Source: Polyangiaceae bacterium (lineage in GTDB: Bacteria > Myxococcota_A > Polyangia > Polyangiales > Polyangiaceae). Taken from it: a stretch of 64,000 nucleotides of DNA. A program made the position numbers and the translations under genes. Under the pieces are notes generated by a model. It saw nothing but the letters and a program-made list of their open reading frames with translations. It was not told the DNA's origin and searched no databases. Numbering within the stretch: position 1 is the first letter of the stretch; each line of letters opens with the position of its first letter. Location: positions 496,001 through 560,000 of the forward strand of contig JADJXL010000002.1 in the NCBI GenBank assembly GCA_016715885.1. The letters run 5' to 3'. This document shows positions 1 through 7,621 of this stretch, piece by piece.

Positions 1-2523
1 CAATTCGTCGTTCGTGACCTCCACGCCGAGCACCGCCGCGAGCTGAGCGTGTGCCCGTGCCCCCTCGGGCAAACCATCCAGCTCACGATGCACGAGCCAT
101 TCGATGAGCGGAAGCTCGGACAGGCGATCCATTTCGTCCGTTGCAAGATAATATCCACCGCCGAATGGATTCGCCCGGACGAGCCCCGCCGCTTTGATAC
201 CTCGAACGAGCTCCACCATGAGCAGTGGAATCGCCTGCGCTCGCTCCACGATTCGATCGATGGCGGACGCGGGAACATTCTCGACGGGCCGCAAGAGCTC
301 GCGACAGAAGTTCGAAGCACTCGCGCGATCGAGCGCCGCGACCGTGTGCACCTCGTGGTGCCCTGCGCGGGTGCCAAACGCTGGGTGAAGCTCGGTCAAC
401 GTCGGGCGGCCGAGGGCACATACGAAAATGGGCGCGCTCTCGTCCCCGCGTGTTGCATGCTCCAGAATGGCAATCGTGGCATCGTCTGCGAAATGCGCAT
501 CGTCGAGCAGAATGAAAAGCGGCGCCTCGTGCGCCCGCCGCCGCAATGCCCGCGCCGCTGCAGCCACCAATTGCATGCGAATCGCGCCCGGCGCAGCTTC
601 CAGCCCGGCGAGCGCACGCGCGACATCCGATTCACCAAGCGCCTCGCCGGGTGCGATCCACCCAATGGCCAAGGCAAGCGCTGCGATGGCGGCAGGGTTC
701 GTCTCGGTACCCAAACGCGATTCGAGCAATTCGAGCCACGTGCCTTCGGGGATCGACGCCGGCAATGCGAGCGCACCGAGCAAGAGCTCGCGCATCGTGC
801 CATGCCCACTCCCGTCCGCAGGAGTATGAGCATGTACGTTCACGATGACCGCGGCGGGCACCTTGGTTTGCAGACGAATTGAAAGCGCTCGGCGAATTTG
901 GCTTTTGCCATGGCCCGGTTCGGCAGTGACGACCACCGTCGTCGGACGCATGGCCTCGACGGCTCTGCTGGCTGCGGACACGATTGCGTCGAGCAAGGCG
1001 TCTCGACCGAACAATGCAAGATCGCGCGATGGCGGAGGGCCACTCGGCGGCCCTTCCGCTGTCATGTCCATGGAATGCGCCGAGACGACGGACACGGTAT
1101 CGGAAAGCTCGGACGCTTCGAGAACCGTGCGTGCGGCATCGGAAAGTACGATGTCGTGCGGCGCTGAAGTTTCAGGAAATTGTGCAGCCCGAGCAAGATG
1201 TGGGGCAATGATTCGATAGCCACCATTGGGTGACAGGCGAACCGAGACTTGCTTGACGTCGATGAAGATATGGTGGGCGTGCCGTTCTGCGCGTAATGCT
1301 CGGGCGGCGAGGAGGGCGCGGCGTGCGGGATTGGTGTCGATTCCAGGGCCAAAGGCCACGACACAATTCCCGCGCGACATGTGCACGATTTGGGCTCCCT
1401 TCGGCTCCAAGTATCTCCGCAATGCAATGCCATCGAGCGGCGATGTAAAACCGAGCACGCTGACCATGCGCAATTCGGACCTCGAACGGACGCCTCGACG
1501 GCTCGGAGGCATATCGGCGTGACGCGAAGGATTCTGGTTGGCAACGGGAGCGCTTCGACGCACCATTTCGAGCGCCGAGGCCAATGCAGCCGCGTTTGGA
1601 TAGCGATCGCCGGGCGATTTGGCCAAACAGCGATGGATGATGTCTTCGAGTGCAGGGGAAATGGCCGGCGCGAAGGACGACAGTCGCGGTGGCCTTTGGC
1701 TACGATGGGCTTCGCGTACGAGCGCTGCGGGACCGAAAAAGGGAATGCGACCCGTGAGCATTTCGAAGAGTATGATTCCCATGGCATACACGTCGGCGGC
1801 TCCATCGAGATCGAGCCGCCCTTCGTGCTGTTCGGGTGCCATGTAATCCGTGGTGCCGACGAGCGTGCCTTCGATGGTCAATTCGCCGAGCAAATCGGCC
1901 GGCACGCCTCGTTCCGCGCGTGAAAGTCCGAAATCGATGAGCACGGCGCGATTGCTGGTCGCATCGTAGAGCACGTTTTCTGGTTTCAAATCGCGATGTA
2001 CATAGCCTTGCGCATGAACTGCCGCGAGCGGACGCAAAATGGCCGCGGCAATGGCAAGGCATTCGCCCACCGGAAATGAGCCACGCTGCAGGAGGTGCTC
2101 GGCGAGCGGCGGGGCGCCGACGAACTCCATGACCAAAAAATCCGTGCCGTCCGCGAATGCCCCGTATTCGATGAGCGTCGGCACGTGAGGCGGCCTGACG
2201 GCAGAAAGCACCTCCGCCTCGCGCAACAGCCGCACAGACGATTCTGCGACGTCCGCGCGAGATTCTTTGATGGCCACGCATTGACCTTCTGCGTTGCGAG
2301 CTCGATACACCGTGCCAAACCCGCCGCGCCCAAGGATTCGTTCGACTTGATAACCTGGGAACGACGGAGCTGCCTGCCCGTTTTCGGCCGGGAAAGCTCC
2401 GTGGTCGGACGTGGTCGCATAGGAATGCGGTAGTCCATGCTCCGGACAGCCGGCGAGCGTAATCCGGCGGCCGCACGCGGCGCAGCGCCCAATCAGCAGC
2501 GGGGTGCGTGGAGCAGGTGTCAT
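1..2523 (-). CDS. Ser/Thr protein kinase with C-terminal ATPase region (3' end beyond window)
   Basis: Hanks-type kinase; 841 codons are open to the left edge, so the C terminus is missing. Seen by translating the minus strand: a short N-terminal Cys cluster (C14, C17, C26) that may be a zinc ribbon, P-loop GRGGFGTVYRA (65-75), AIK lysine (about 86), HRDLKPEN (176-183), DFG (197-199), APEQ (229-232). After the kinase domain (ending about residue 320) comes a stretch resembling a degenerate class III cyclase module (about 350-490), then an ATPase with Walker A-like GHGKS and Walker B-like FILLDDAH. This matches the kinase plus AAA/STAND signalling proteins that are frequent in myxobacteria. 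The start ATG overlaps the stop of the upstream lipoprotein gene as ATGA, so the two are probably translationally coupled. The target is unknown; the overall class is secure, the cyclase-like assignment is tentative. Confidence 0.93.
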   Translation of the reverse strand, partial: MTPAPRTPLLIGRCAACGRRITLAGCPEHGLPHSYATTSDHGAFPAENGQAAPSFPGYQVERILGRGGFGTVYRARNAEGQCVAIKESRADVAESSVRLLREAEVLSAVRPPHVPTLIEYGAFADGTDFLVMEFVGAPPLAEHLLQRGSFPVGECLAIAAAILRPLAAVHAQGYVHRDLKPENVLYDATSNRAVLIDFGLSRAERGVPADLLGELTIEGTLVGTTDYMAPEQHEGRLDLDGAADVYAMGIILFEMLTGRIPFFGPAALVREAHRSQRPPRLSSFAPAISPALEDIIHRCLAKSPGDRYPNAAALASALEMVRRSAPVANQNPSRHADMPPSRRGVRSRSELRMVSVLGFTSPLDGIALRRYLEPKGAQIVHMSRGNCVVAFGPGIDTNPARRALLAARALRAERHAHHIFIDVKQVSVRLSPNGGYRIIAPHLARAAQFPETSAPHDIVLSDAARTVLEASELSDTVSVVSAHSMDMTAEGPPSGPPPSRDLALFGRDALLDAIVSAASRAVEAMRPTTVVVTAEPGHGKSQIRRALSIRLQTKVPAAVIVNVHAHTPADGSGHGTMRELLLGALALPASIPEGTWLELLESRLGTETNPAAIAALALAIGWIAPGEALGESDVARALAGLEAAPGAIRMQLVAAAARALRRRAHEAPLFILLDDAHFADDATIAILEHATRGDESAPIFVCALGRPTLTELHPAFGTRAGHHEVHTVAALDRASASNFCRELLRPVENVPASAIDRIVERAQAIPLLMVELVRGIKAAGLVRANPFGGGYYLATDEMDRLSELPLIEWLVHRELDGLPEGARAHAQLAAVLGVEVTNDEL

Positions 2524-3359
2524 TGCGGCAGAAATACCGTGACCACGTCGGTCGTGGTCGTTCCCATTTCGTCGTCGTAACAGTTTGGGCGATGGAAGTC
2601 ATTCGGGTCGAGCGCAGCGCAAAGCGCATCGCAATCGCCGACGATTTTGATGTACCCGCACTCCACGGTTTGCCCATTGTCAGAATGCCCCGCCGCGCAA
2701 TCGCGAAATTTGGATCGCGAGTTGGCGATGTTCGCACTGTTGTGGCATGCGTAAAGCTGCGGTGAGCCATCGAAAAGATCGCCCCAAAACGCCCCTTCTT
2801 CCTTCGGAAATGCTGCCTGTTCCGCGGCGTCGACAGCGCTGATGGACGGTTGCGGCCCACGGATCGAAATCGTCACGGGAATTCCGTAATAATTGGCTCG
2901 GGCCGCAAGGCAAGCCGATACCGAACGTTGCGCCGATTCATCGATTGAAGTGAGTTTCCATGCGGAAGCAAGCCCGAGAGCGCCCCAATAAATTTCCAAA
3001 TGCGGGATGCCCAATGAATCTGTCCATGAAAAGGATATCGATTCGTTCGTATCGAGAGCACAACCGACGATGTACTTGTAGAGAAGGCGCGAATTCGTCC
3101 CGAGCTGCCCAGGGTCCTGAAGTGCCAAAAGCACATTGTTGGACAACAACGACGGTTCGAGTCCGTTGAGGTCGATTGCATTTGGTAACAAACCGTTGAG
3201 GTCGATCGCATTCGTCGTGAGCGAATTCTCGCCCACGATCGTGCTTTTGTTTTCGGTTGACAACCCTTCGTCGACCGCCTCGTCGATGCTCGTCGTTTGC
3301 ATGCAACCGGAAAGCATGATTGCAACGATCATGGTGTTCGTTGATACCGTGGGCTTCAT
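2520..3359 (-). CDS. Putative lipoprotein coupled to the downstream kinase
   Basis: 279-residue protein, function not recognised. The ATG at 3359 is chosen because GGGAGG lies 7 nt upstream and the product then starts with a lipoprotein signal (MKPTVSTNTMIVAIMLSGC; lipobox LSGC, Cys19), predicting export and lipidation. Residues 50-67 carry NAIDLNGL twice, and the DNA there is also repeated. The C-terminal half has several Cys residues that could form disulfides. The stop overlaps the kinase start by 4 bp (ATGA), which suggests that the lipoprotein and kinase are made together and might form a sensor pair; that pairing is inference. Confidence 0.82.
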   Translation of the reverse strand: MKPTVSTNTMIVAIMLSGCMQTTSIDEAVDEGLSTENKSTIVGENSLTTNAIDLNGLLPNAIDLNGLEPSLLSNNVLLALQDPGQLGTNSRLLYKYIVGCALDTNESISFSWTDSLGIPHLEIYWGALGLASAWKLTSIDESAQRSVSACLAARANYYGIPVTISIRGPQPSISAVDAAEQAAFPKEEGAFWGDLFDGSPQLYACHNSANIANSRSKFRDCAAGHSDNGQTVECGYIKIVGDCDALCAALDPNDFHRPNCYDDEMGTTTTDVVTVFLPQ

Positions 3360-3732
3360 ACCGATTCCCTCCCGGCCGAACGCGCGCTGCAACGATATGC
3401 CACGCCGCGTTCGGAGTATGAAATTTGTGGATTACGAATAGAATGAGATCAAGTGAAAAAAATATAGACGTCCATTTTATATTATGTCCAACGATTGTCG
3501 AGGGCACGAGCTGCCCGGACCACCATTACATCCACGACGATCGAGGTGCCGAATTGTATAATCAATGGGGACGAACCGACGCCGACTTGCCATTACGTCC
3601 ACCACGACAGTCGAGCTCCCGCTGAAAACGAAAGATGTGAAAGGACAAGAATCCATGTACGTGCTACAATGAAATCCCATTGCCAGGATGCAGCATTCTA
3701 CTTCCGGCAATCATCAACCGGGTGGGGGAACG
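3360..3732. other. Divergent intergenic region between lipoprotein and second kinase
   Basis: 373 bp without a convincing gene, noticeably more AT-rich around 3425-3480 than the flanks. It should hold the promoters of the leftward lipoprotein-kinase pair and of the rightward kinase, but no confident -35/-10 pair was identified. It also holds three degenerate repeats, listed separately. Confidence 0.6.
3482..3619 (+). repeat. Three imperfect copies of a ~25-bp intergenic motif
   Basis: Related segments begin at 3482 (TTATGTCCAACGATTGTCGA), 3526 (TTACATCCACGACGATCGAG) and 3593 (TTACGTCCACCACGACAGTC, continuing into CGAGCTCC). They share TTA-TCCA-ACGA-TCGAG with small indels. Spacing is 44 and 67 bp. 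They could be operator sites or decayed repeats; nothing in the sequence decides. Confidence 0.45.
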
Positions 3733-5142
3733 ATGGGCGACCTATCGACGACGGTCGATGCCGGCAGTCACTGGCCGACCACGACGCAGCGTATATTCGA
3801 TTCCGGCACGAGGATCGGCTTTTGGCAAATCGAGGAGCTCATTGCGCGAGGGGGTCACGGGGCCGTCTACAAAGTTGCCCATACGCGGACGAATTCGCTC
3901 GGGGCGATCAAAATCCTCCATCCGTCCTTGTCGCTCGTGCCTCGCATGGTCGAGCGATTCCTGCGCGAGGTGGACGTGATTCTGCGCCTCGATCACCCGA
4001 ACATCATCCAAATTCAAGAAGCGGGAGCCTTGTACGACGGAGTGCCGTATTATGTCATGGAGTATCTCGAGGGCAAAACGCTTCGAACGTTGCTCGACGA
4101 AATGGGGCGGCTCGACGTCATCGAGGTCCTCTCCGTCCTCGAACCCGTGTGCTCGGCGCTGGAAGTCGCACATGGAAAAGGAATCGTGCATCGCGACGTC
4201 AAGCCGAGCAACATCATCATCGCGCACTGCATGCCCGCCAAAATCAAACTGCTCGACTTCGGTGTCGCCAAATTGCTCGAACCCGACGAACGCGATCCGA
4301 GCCTCACGTCGATCGGACAACAAGTCGGAACGCCCTCCGTAATGGCACCCGAACAAATTATCGGAAAACCCGTCGATTTGCGCACCGACGTGTATGCCTT
4401 GGGTGCGCTCCTTCATCAATTGCTCACGGGGCGAAAACCATTCGAATCGGAAACCCCTTCGGAGCTCGCCCAGTTGCATCTCGAAGCACCTCCGCCGCGC
4501 CCGAGCGAACGAGTGCCCGTTTCGCCTGCGTTCGACGCAATCGTGGCGCGCGCGATGGATAAACGCCCGCAAAACCGCTATCCCACCGCGACTGCATTTC
4601 TCGATGCTCTGCGCCAAGCCGTCTTTGGCTCGACGCCCCTCGCGTCCAGGTCCGACGACCAATATGCCCTTGGATTGTTCGTGGAGATCCGGCCCCGGCC
4701 ATCGCCCAACCTGGACGACGATACGCTCGATAGCGCCGCCGCTCGCGCGCTGGAGCACGCCGAGGAACGGATGCGACAAGGGGGGCTCGTCATTGCGCTA
4801 TGTACGAGCAACACGATTCTCGGTATGCAGCTTCTCGGCCATTCTCTCAGCCACACCCAAGGCAAGCGACGTGTTTTGCTCGCCATTGCGCGAACATTGT
4901 GCAATGCGTTCGTCGACGATGCTGCGATTCGCATCAGCGTCACTTTGCACGTGGATCAGGTTTCGGTGACCCAACACGAAAATGGCGAACCCGAAATCAC
5001 TTCGGGCGTCCTTGCGCGCACCGAAAGCTGGGCGCCGGTTGAATACGTTGGTGGCGTATGCGCAACGCCGGCATTCATTGGGGGTATGGAAGGCTTGTCG
5101 CTTCTGCCGGGACCCGACGGGGTATTCGTCGTCAGCCCGTAA
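3733..5142 (+). CDS. Ser/Thr protein kinase with unassigned C-terminal module
   Basis: 469-residue Hanks-type kinase, probably soluble since no membrane segment is visible. P-loop ARGGHGAVYK (38-47), lysine K60 in GAIK, HRDVKPSN (153-160, catalytic D155), DFG (175-177), APEQ (205-208). Start: the ATG at 3733 has GGTGGGGG just upstream; an in-frame ATG at 3688 has its purine run too close. Residues about 300-469 form a separate module whose core resembles a degenerate nucleotidyl cyclase homology region (a hydrophobic strand followed by VDQVSVTQ), reminiscent of the part between kinase and ATPase in the kinase at the left edge. No membrane anchor or known sensor domain. It converges on the AAA-ATPase gene with a 13-bp gap. 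Confidence 0.93.
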   Translation: MGDLSTTVDAGSHWPTTTQRIFDSGTRIGFWQIEELIARGGHGAVYKVAHTRTNSLGAIKILHPSLSLVPRMVERFLREVDVILRLDHPNIIQIQEAGALYDGVPYYVMEYLEGKTLRTLLDEMGRLDVIEVLSVLEPVCSALEVAHGKGIVHRDVKPSNIIIAHCMPAKIKLLDFGVAKLLEPDERDPSLTSIGQQVGTPSVMAPEQIIGKPVDLRTDVYALGALLHQLLTGRKPFESETPSELAQLHLEAPPPRPSERVPVSPAFDAIVARAMDKRPQNRYPTATAFLDALRQAVFGSTPLASRSDDQYALGLFVEIRPRPSPNLDDDTLDSAAARALEHAEERMRQGGLVIALCTSNTILGMQLLGHSLSHTQGKRRVLLAIARTLCNAFVDDAAIRISVTLHVDQVSVTQHENGEPEITSGVLARTESWAPVEYVGGVCATPAFIGGMEGLSLLPGPDGVFVVSP

Positions 5143-5155
5143 GTCCAAAACCACC

Positions 5156-6976
5156 TCAGCCCTTTTTGGGCTTCGACTTTTTTGTGGCCGCCTTCTTTGC
5201 GGGCCGCGGCCACGGCCTGAAAAACACGTCCTTCAACCCGACGAATACCAAGACGCCTGCTTTCAGCTCCCGGCCCAGCGTGAGCGACTCGATCACATCC
5301 CGGTCCGCTGCATACTTGTCGATTTGCGCATACCCCTGCTCGACGGTCTTTTCGATGGTCGTCTTGGTCGCTTTCGTCGGCACGTATTTCGCTTCGATGA
5401 TCCACGCGTATTTGTTCGATGCCCGAGCGCCCGGGACACCGAGCAACAAATCGCAATACCCTTGCGCCATTTCGACTTCGGTTCGCAATCGGAACGTCGC
5501 GCTCAGCGACATATAGGCAAACAACATCAACTTCATCATCTGCTCGTTGAACGTCATCGTTTCGCGCAGACCCAGCTTTTTCACGACGTGCTCTTGGAAA
5601 ACATCGAGCAAGGGCTGAATTTCGCCCTGGTGAGCCATTTTTCGCATCGCTGCCAGCATATCGTCCACGCTGATGCGCAGGCCGTCGTGTTCCATCAAGG
5701 CAAACGACATGTATTCCCATTGCAATTCGCGCATCACTCGATTCGGAATCACGAGCTTCGTTTCTCCGGTCGGAGGAGCATCGTCGGCATACGTCAGCAT
5801 ACCCATGTAATAAAATAGCGACGCCACTTGCTCGCGACCGATGTGCAGCTTCGTCCCGAATTGTTCGACCAGCCGGACGTTGATGGATTCGTTCGTCAAT
5901 ATTTCTTCCAAAAGCTCACGCGTGTCGGTGTCTTTGGCGCTCGTTGATCGGGCAATTTGGTAGAGCCGACCGTAATCGGTGCGCACGTTCAAATCGAGCA
6001 TGTTTCGAGGATATTGACCGTGTTTTGCGAGCTGCCCGAGGAAATAGAGCACCAGCGTCGAGTTGTACATTCGATCGCCAGCATAGGGCGTAAACCGATA
6101 TCCATCGTAATGGCTCTCCAGCGTTGCAAGAAGCGTTGCTCGATCGCTGATGCGTGCGTCCTGCATGACTTCGGGTTTTTCTCGCAACAACGTGTCCAGA
6201 GCCAGCTCGACATCTTCCCGCGTAAATCCCGCCAGCGCATTGAATGCTGCGTCTTGCGAAATGTGCGAGATGATGTTGAACCCGCTCGACAAGTCGTCCA
6301 GCATGATCGGCGACACACCCGTGATGAACGTGCGCGCAATGGTGCTCGTACGCGTAAACGCCTTCAAACTTGCATAAAAACTGCGCACGAATCCCGTCGA
6401 CTTGACGAGCTCCTGGTAGACGTCGTCGCGACCGTCCGCGAGCAATCGATTGCCAAAATGATCATACTCGTCGAGCAGCAAATACATTTGCTGGCCGGCG
6501 TTCTCGAGCTTCGTAAGCAGGCTCGTCATGAGCCCCGCCATGTCTTCGTCAGCCGATTCGGTGACCTCTTCGAGGGACGCAATTGCAGGAGCCAGCTTGG
6601 CATATCGGCGAATGAAGGACCACACCGCCGACTTGACCTGCACCGCAAAACTCGTGCAAATCTTTTCGATGGTTCCCGTCGTGTCGACCGGCGAAAAGTC
6701 CAGCGTCAACACCAAATACTTGCTCTTGTTGGGCGTCGGGTGCTCGTGGATCCACAATCCACCAAAGACCTCATCGAAACGATTCGCAAGGTTGATGTCG
6801 TAATAGTTCTCCAGCGTGCTGATCAGGGTCGTCTTGCCAAACCGCCGTGGACGCAAGAAGATGACGTGGTTCTCGCTCGTGGCCTCGAGCTGCGGCAAGA
6901 ACGGCGTCTTGTCCACATAGAAGTAGCCTCGTTTGCGGATGTCGGCGAAGTCGCAGTTGGCATACGGGATTTTCAT
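5156..6976 (-). CDS. AAA-ATPase-like / PD-(D/E)XK nuclease-like protein
   Basis: 606 residues, the architecture of the AAA-ATPase-like plus DUF1703 (PD-(D/E)XK) family common in large bacterial genomes. Seen: an N-terminal family signature RKRGYFYVDKT, Walker A RPRRFGKT (42-49), Walker B-like YLLLDEYDHFG, and near the C terminus YCDLLLG followed by AWIIEAKY (about 505-530), which fits the D and E-x-K of a PD-(D/E)XK site. The tail is Lys-rich. Members are often multicopy; some are suspected to have mobile or defence roles, but the biological role is not established. No transposase, integrase or repeats flank it. Confidence 0.88.
   Translation of the reverse strand: MKIPYANCDFADIRKRGYFYVDKTPFLPQLEATSENHVIFLRPRRFGKTTLISTLENYYDINLANRFDEVFGGLWIHEHPTPNKSKYLVLTLDFSPVDTTGTIEKICTSFAVQVKSAVWSFIRRYAKLAPAIASLEEVTESADEDMAGLMTSLLTKLENAGQQMYLLLDEYDHFGNRLLADGRDDVYQELVKSTGFVRSFYASLKAFTRTSTIARTFITGVSPIMLDDLSSGFNIISHISQDAAFNALAGFTREDVELALDTLLREKPEVMQDARISDRATLLATLESHYDGYRFTPYAGDRMYNSTLVLYFLGQLAKHGQYPRNMLDLNVRTDYGRLYQIARSTSAKDTDTRELLEEILTNESINVRLVEQFGTKLHIGREQVASLFYYMGMLTYADDAPPTGETKLVIPNRVMRELQWEYMSFALMEHDGLRISVDDMLAAMRKMAHQGEIQPLLDVFQEHVVKKLGLRETMTFNEQMMKLMLFAYMSLSATFRLRTEVEMAQGYCDLLLGVPGARASNKYAWIIEAKYVPTKATKTTIEKTVEQGYAQIDKYAADRDVIESLTLGRELKAGVLVFVGLKDVFFRPWPRPAKKAATKKSKPKKG
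5158..5183 (+). terminator. Likely intrinsic terminator of the second kinase gene
   Basis: AGCCC (5158-5162), loop TTTTT, GGGCT (5168-5172), then a T-rich run ending in six T at 5178-5183. It lies 15 bp past the kinase stop and inside the last codons of the convergent AAA-ATPase gene. The stem is short (5 bp), so efficiency is uncertain. Confidence 0.5.
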
Positions 6977-7621
6977 GGCTCGGCCCTGTCACCGGCGACA
7001 CTAGCACGATGGAATGACAAACGCGAGGTGTTCAACAGGCTACGTGCAGATGGATGCGATCTGCATGCCAAAACAACAACGATCCATGCCCCATTACGCG
7101 TAGAACCTCGAGCCGCCCATTCACGGTTCCCTCGTTCTCGAAATGAACCTTCGAATCGCAATTCGTGTTCTCCTCGGTTGCTTCCGCAACCCTCGCCCGC
7201 GGGTCGAGCATCCCCAAAGTCGTCCAAAAAAGGTTCCGAGGCCGATTGCGGGTGCCGTCGATTGCCAAACAACCCTTCCCGCGTCGACCGAGCAAACCCG
7301 CAATCGATGAACGAAGGGTCGATCGGTCGCCAACGGGTCCCTCGAACGCGTTTCGAAGGGTCGATCGGTCGCCAACGAGTCCCTCGAACGCGTTTCGAAG
7401 GGTCGATGCGCGATTGAGCTTCCCGTTTTTTCCCCGGCGAGCTTTTTCAGGCAGTCGTCGTCGGGATTTCAAGGTTGGAAAGGCGTCCCCGTACCGCCCG
7501 AACTTCCAGTAACTCCTCGTATGTGTAAATCGGCGCACCACGTCCGTCCACATTGACAAGCCCCCCTGCTCGCTCGACGCTTCTCTGCGCGGGGCATATC
7601 CGTCCGGCGCAGAGGGGGAGT
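6977..7621. other. 645-bp gene-free region
   Basis: Lies between the divergent AAA-ATPase gene and the DUF4139 gene. Open frames here are low-complexity Arg/Ser-rich shadows without start signals or family resemblance. It holds the 42-bp tandem repeat at 7312-7407 and presumably the DUF4139 promoter near 7560-7610. No RNA gene was recognised. Confidence 0.6.
7312..7407 (+). repeat. 42-bp tandem repeat, two full copies plus a 12-bp partial copy
   Basis: Unit 1 is 7312-7353, unit 2 is 7354-7395 and a partial third begins at 7396 before diverging at 7408. Each begins CGAAGGGTCGATCGGTCGCC. Units 1 and 2 differ by a single G/A. A 42-bp period keeps all frames in phase, so every overlapping frame shows a 14-residue repeat; none looks like a real gene. 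Confidence 0.85.

Noticed and set aside
49..882. Long plus-strand frames at the left edge
   Set aside because: They are complements of the kinase/ATPase gene, which has clear motifs on the minus strand; the plus frames show Arg/Cys-rich shadow composition.
1700..2860. A 386-residue minus-strand frame
   Set aside because: It is out of frame with the kinase and lipoprotein genes it overlaps and has no recognisable domain.
3742..4779. A 345-residue minus-strand frame opposite the second kinase
   Set aside because: Complement of a gene with all kinase motifs; no start signal or family.
5156..6976. AAA-ATPase/DUF1703 gene as part of a defence island or mobile element
   Set aside because: No integrase, transposase, direct repeats or other defence genes are next to it, so the mobile or defence reading has no local support.
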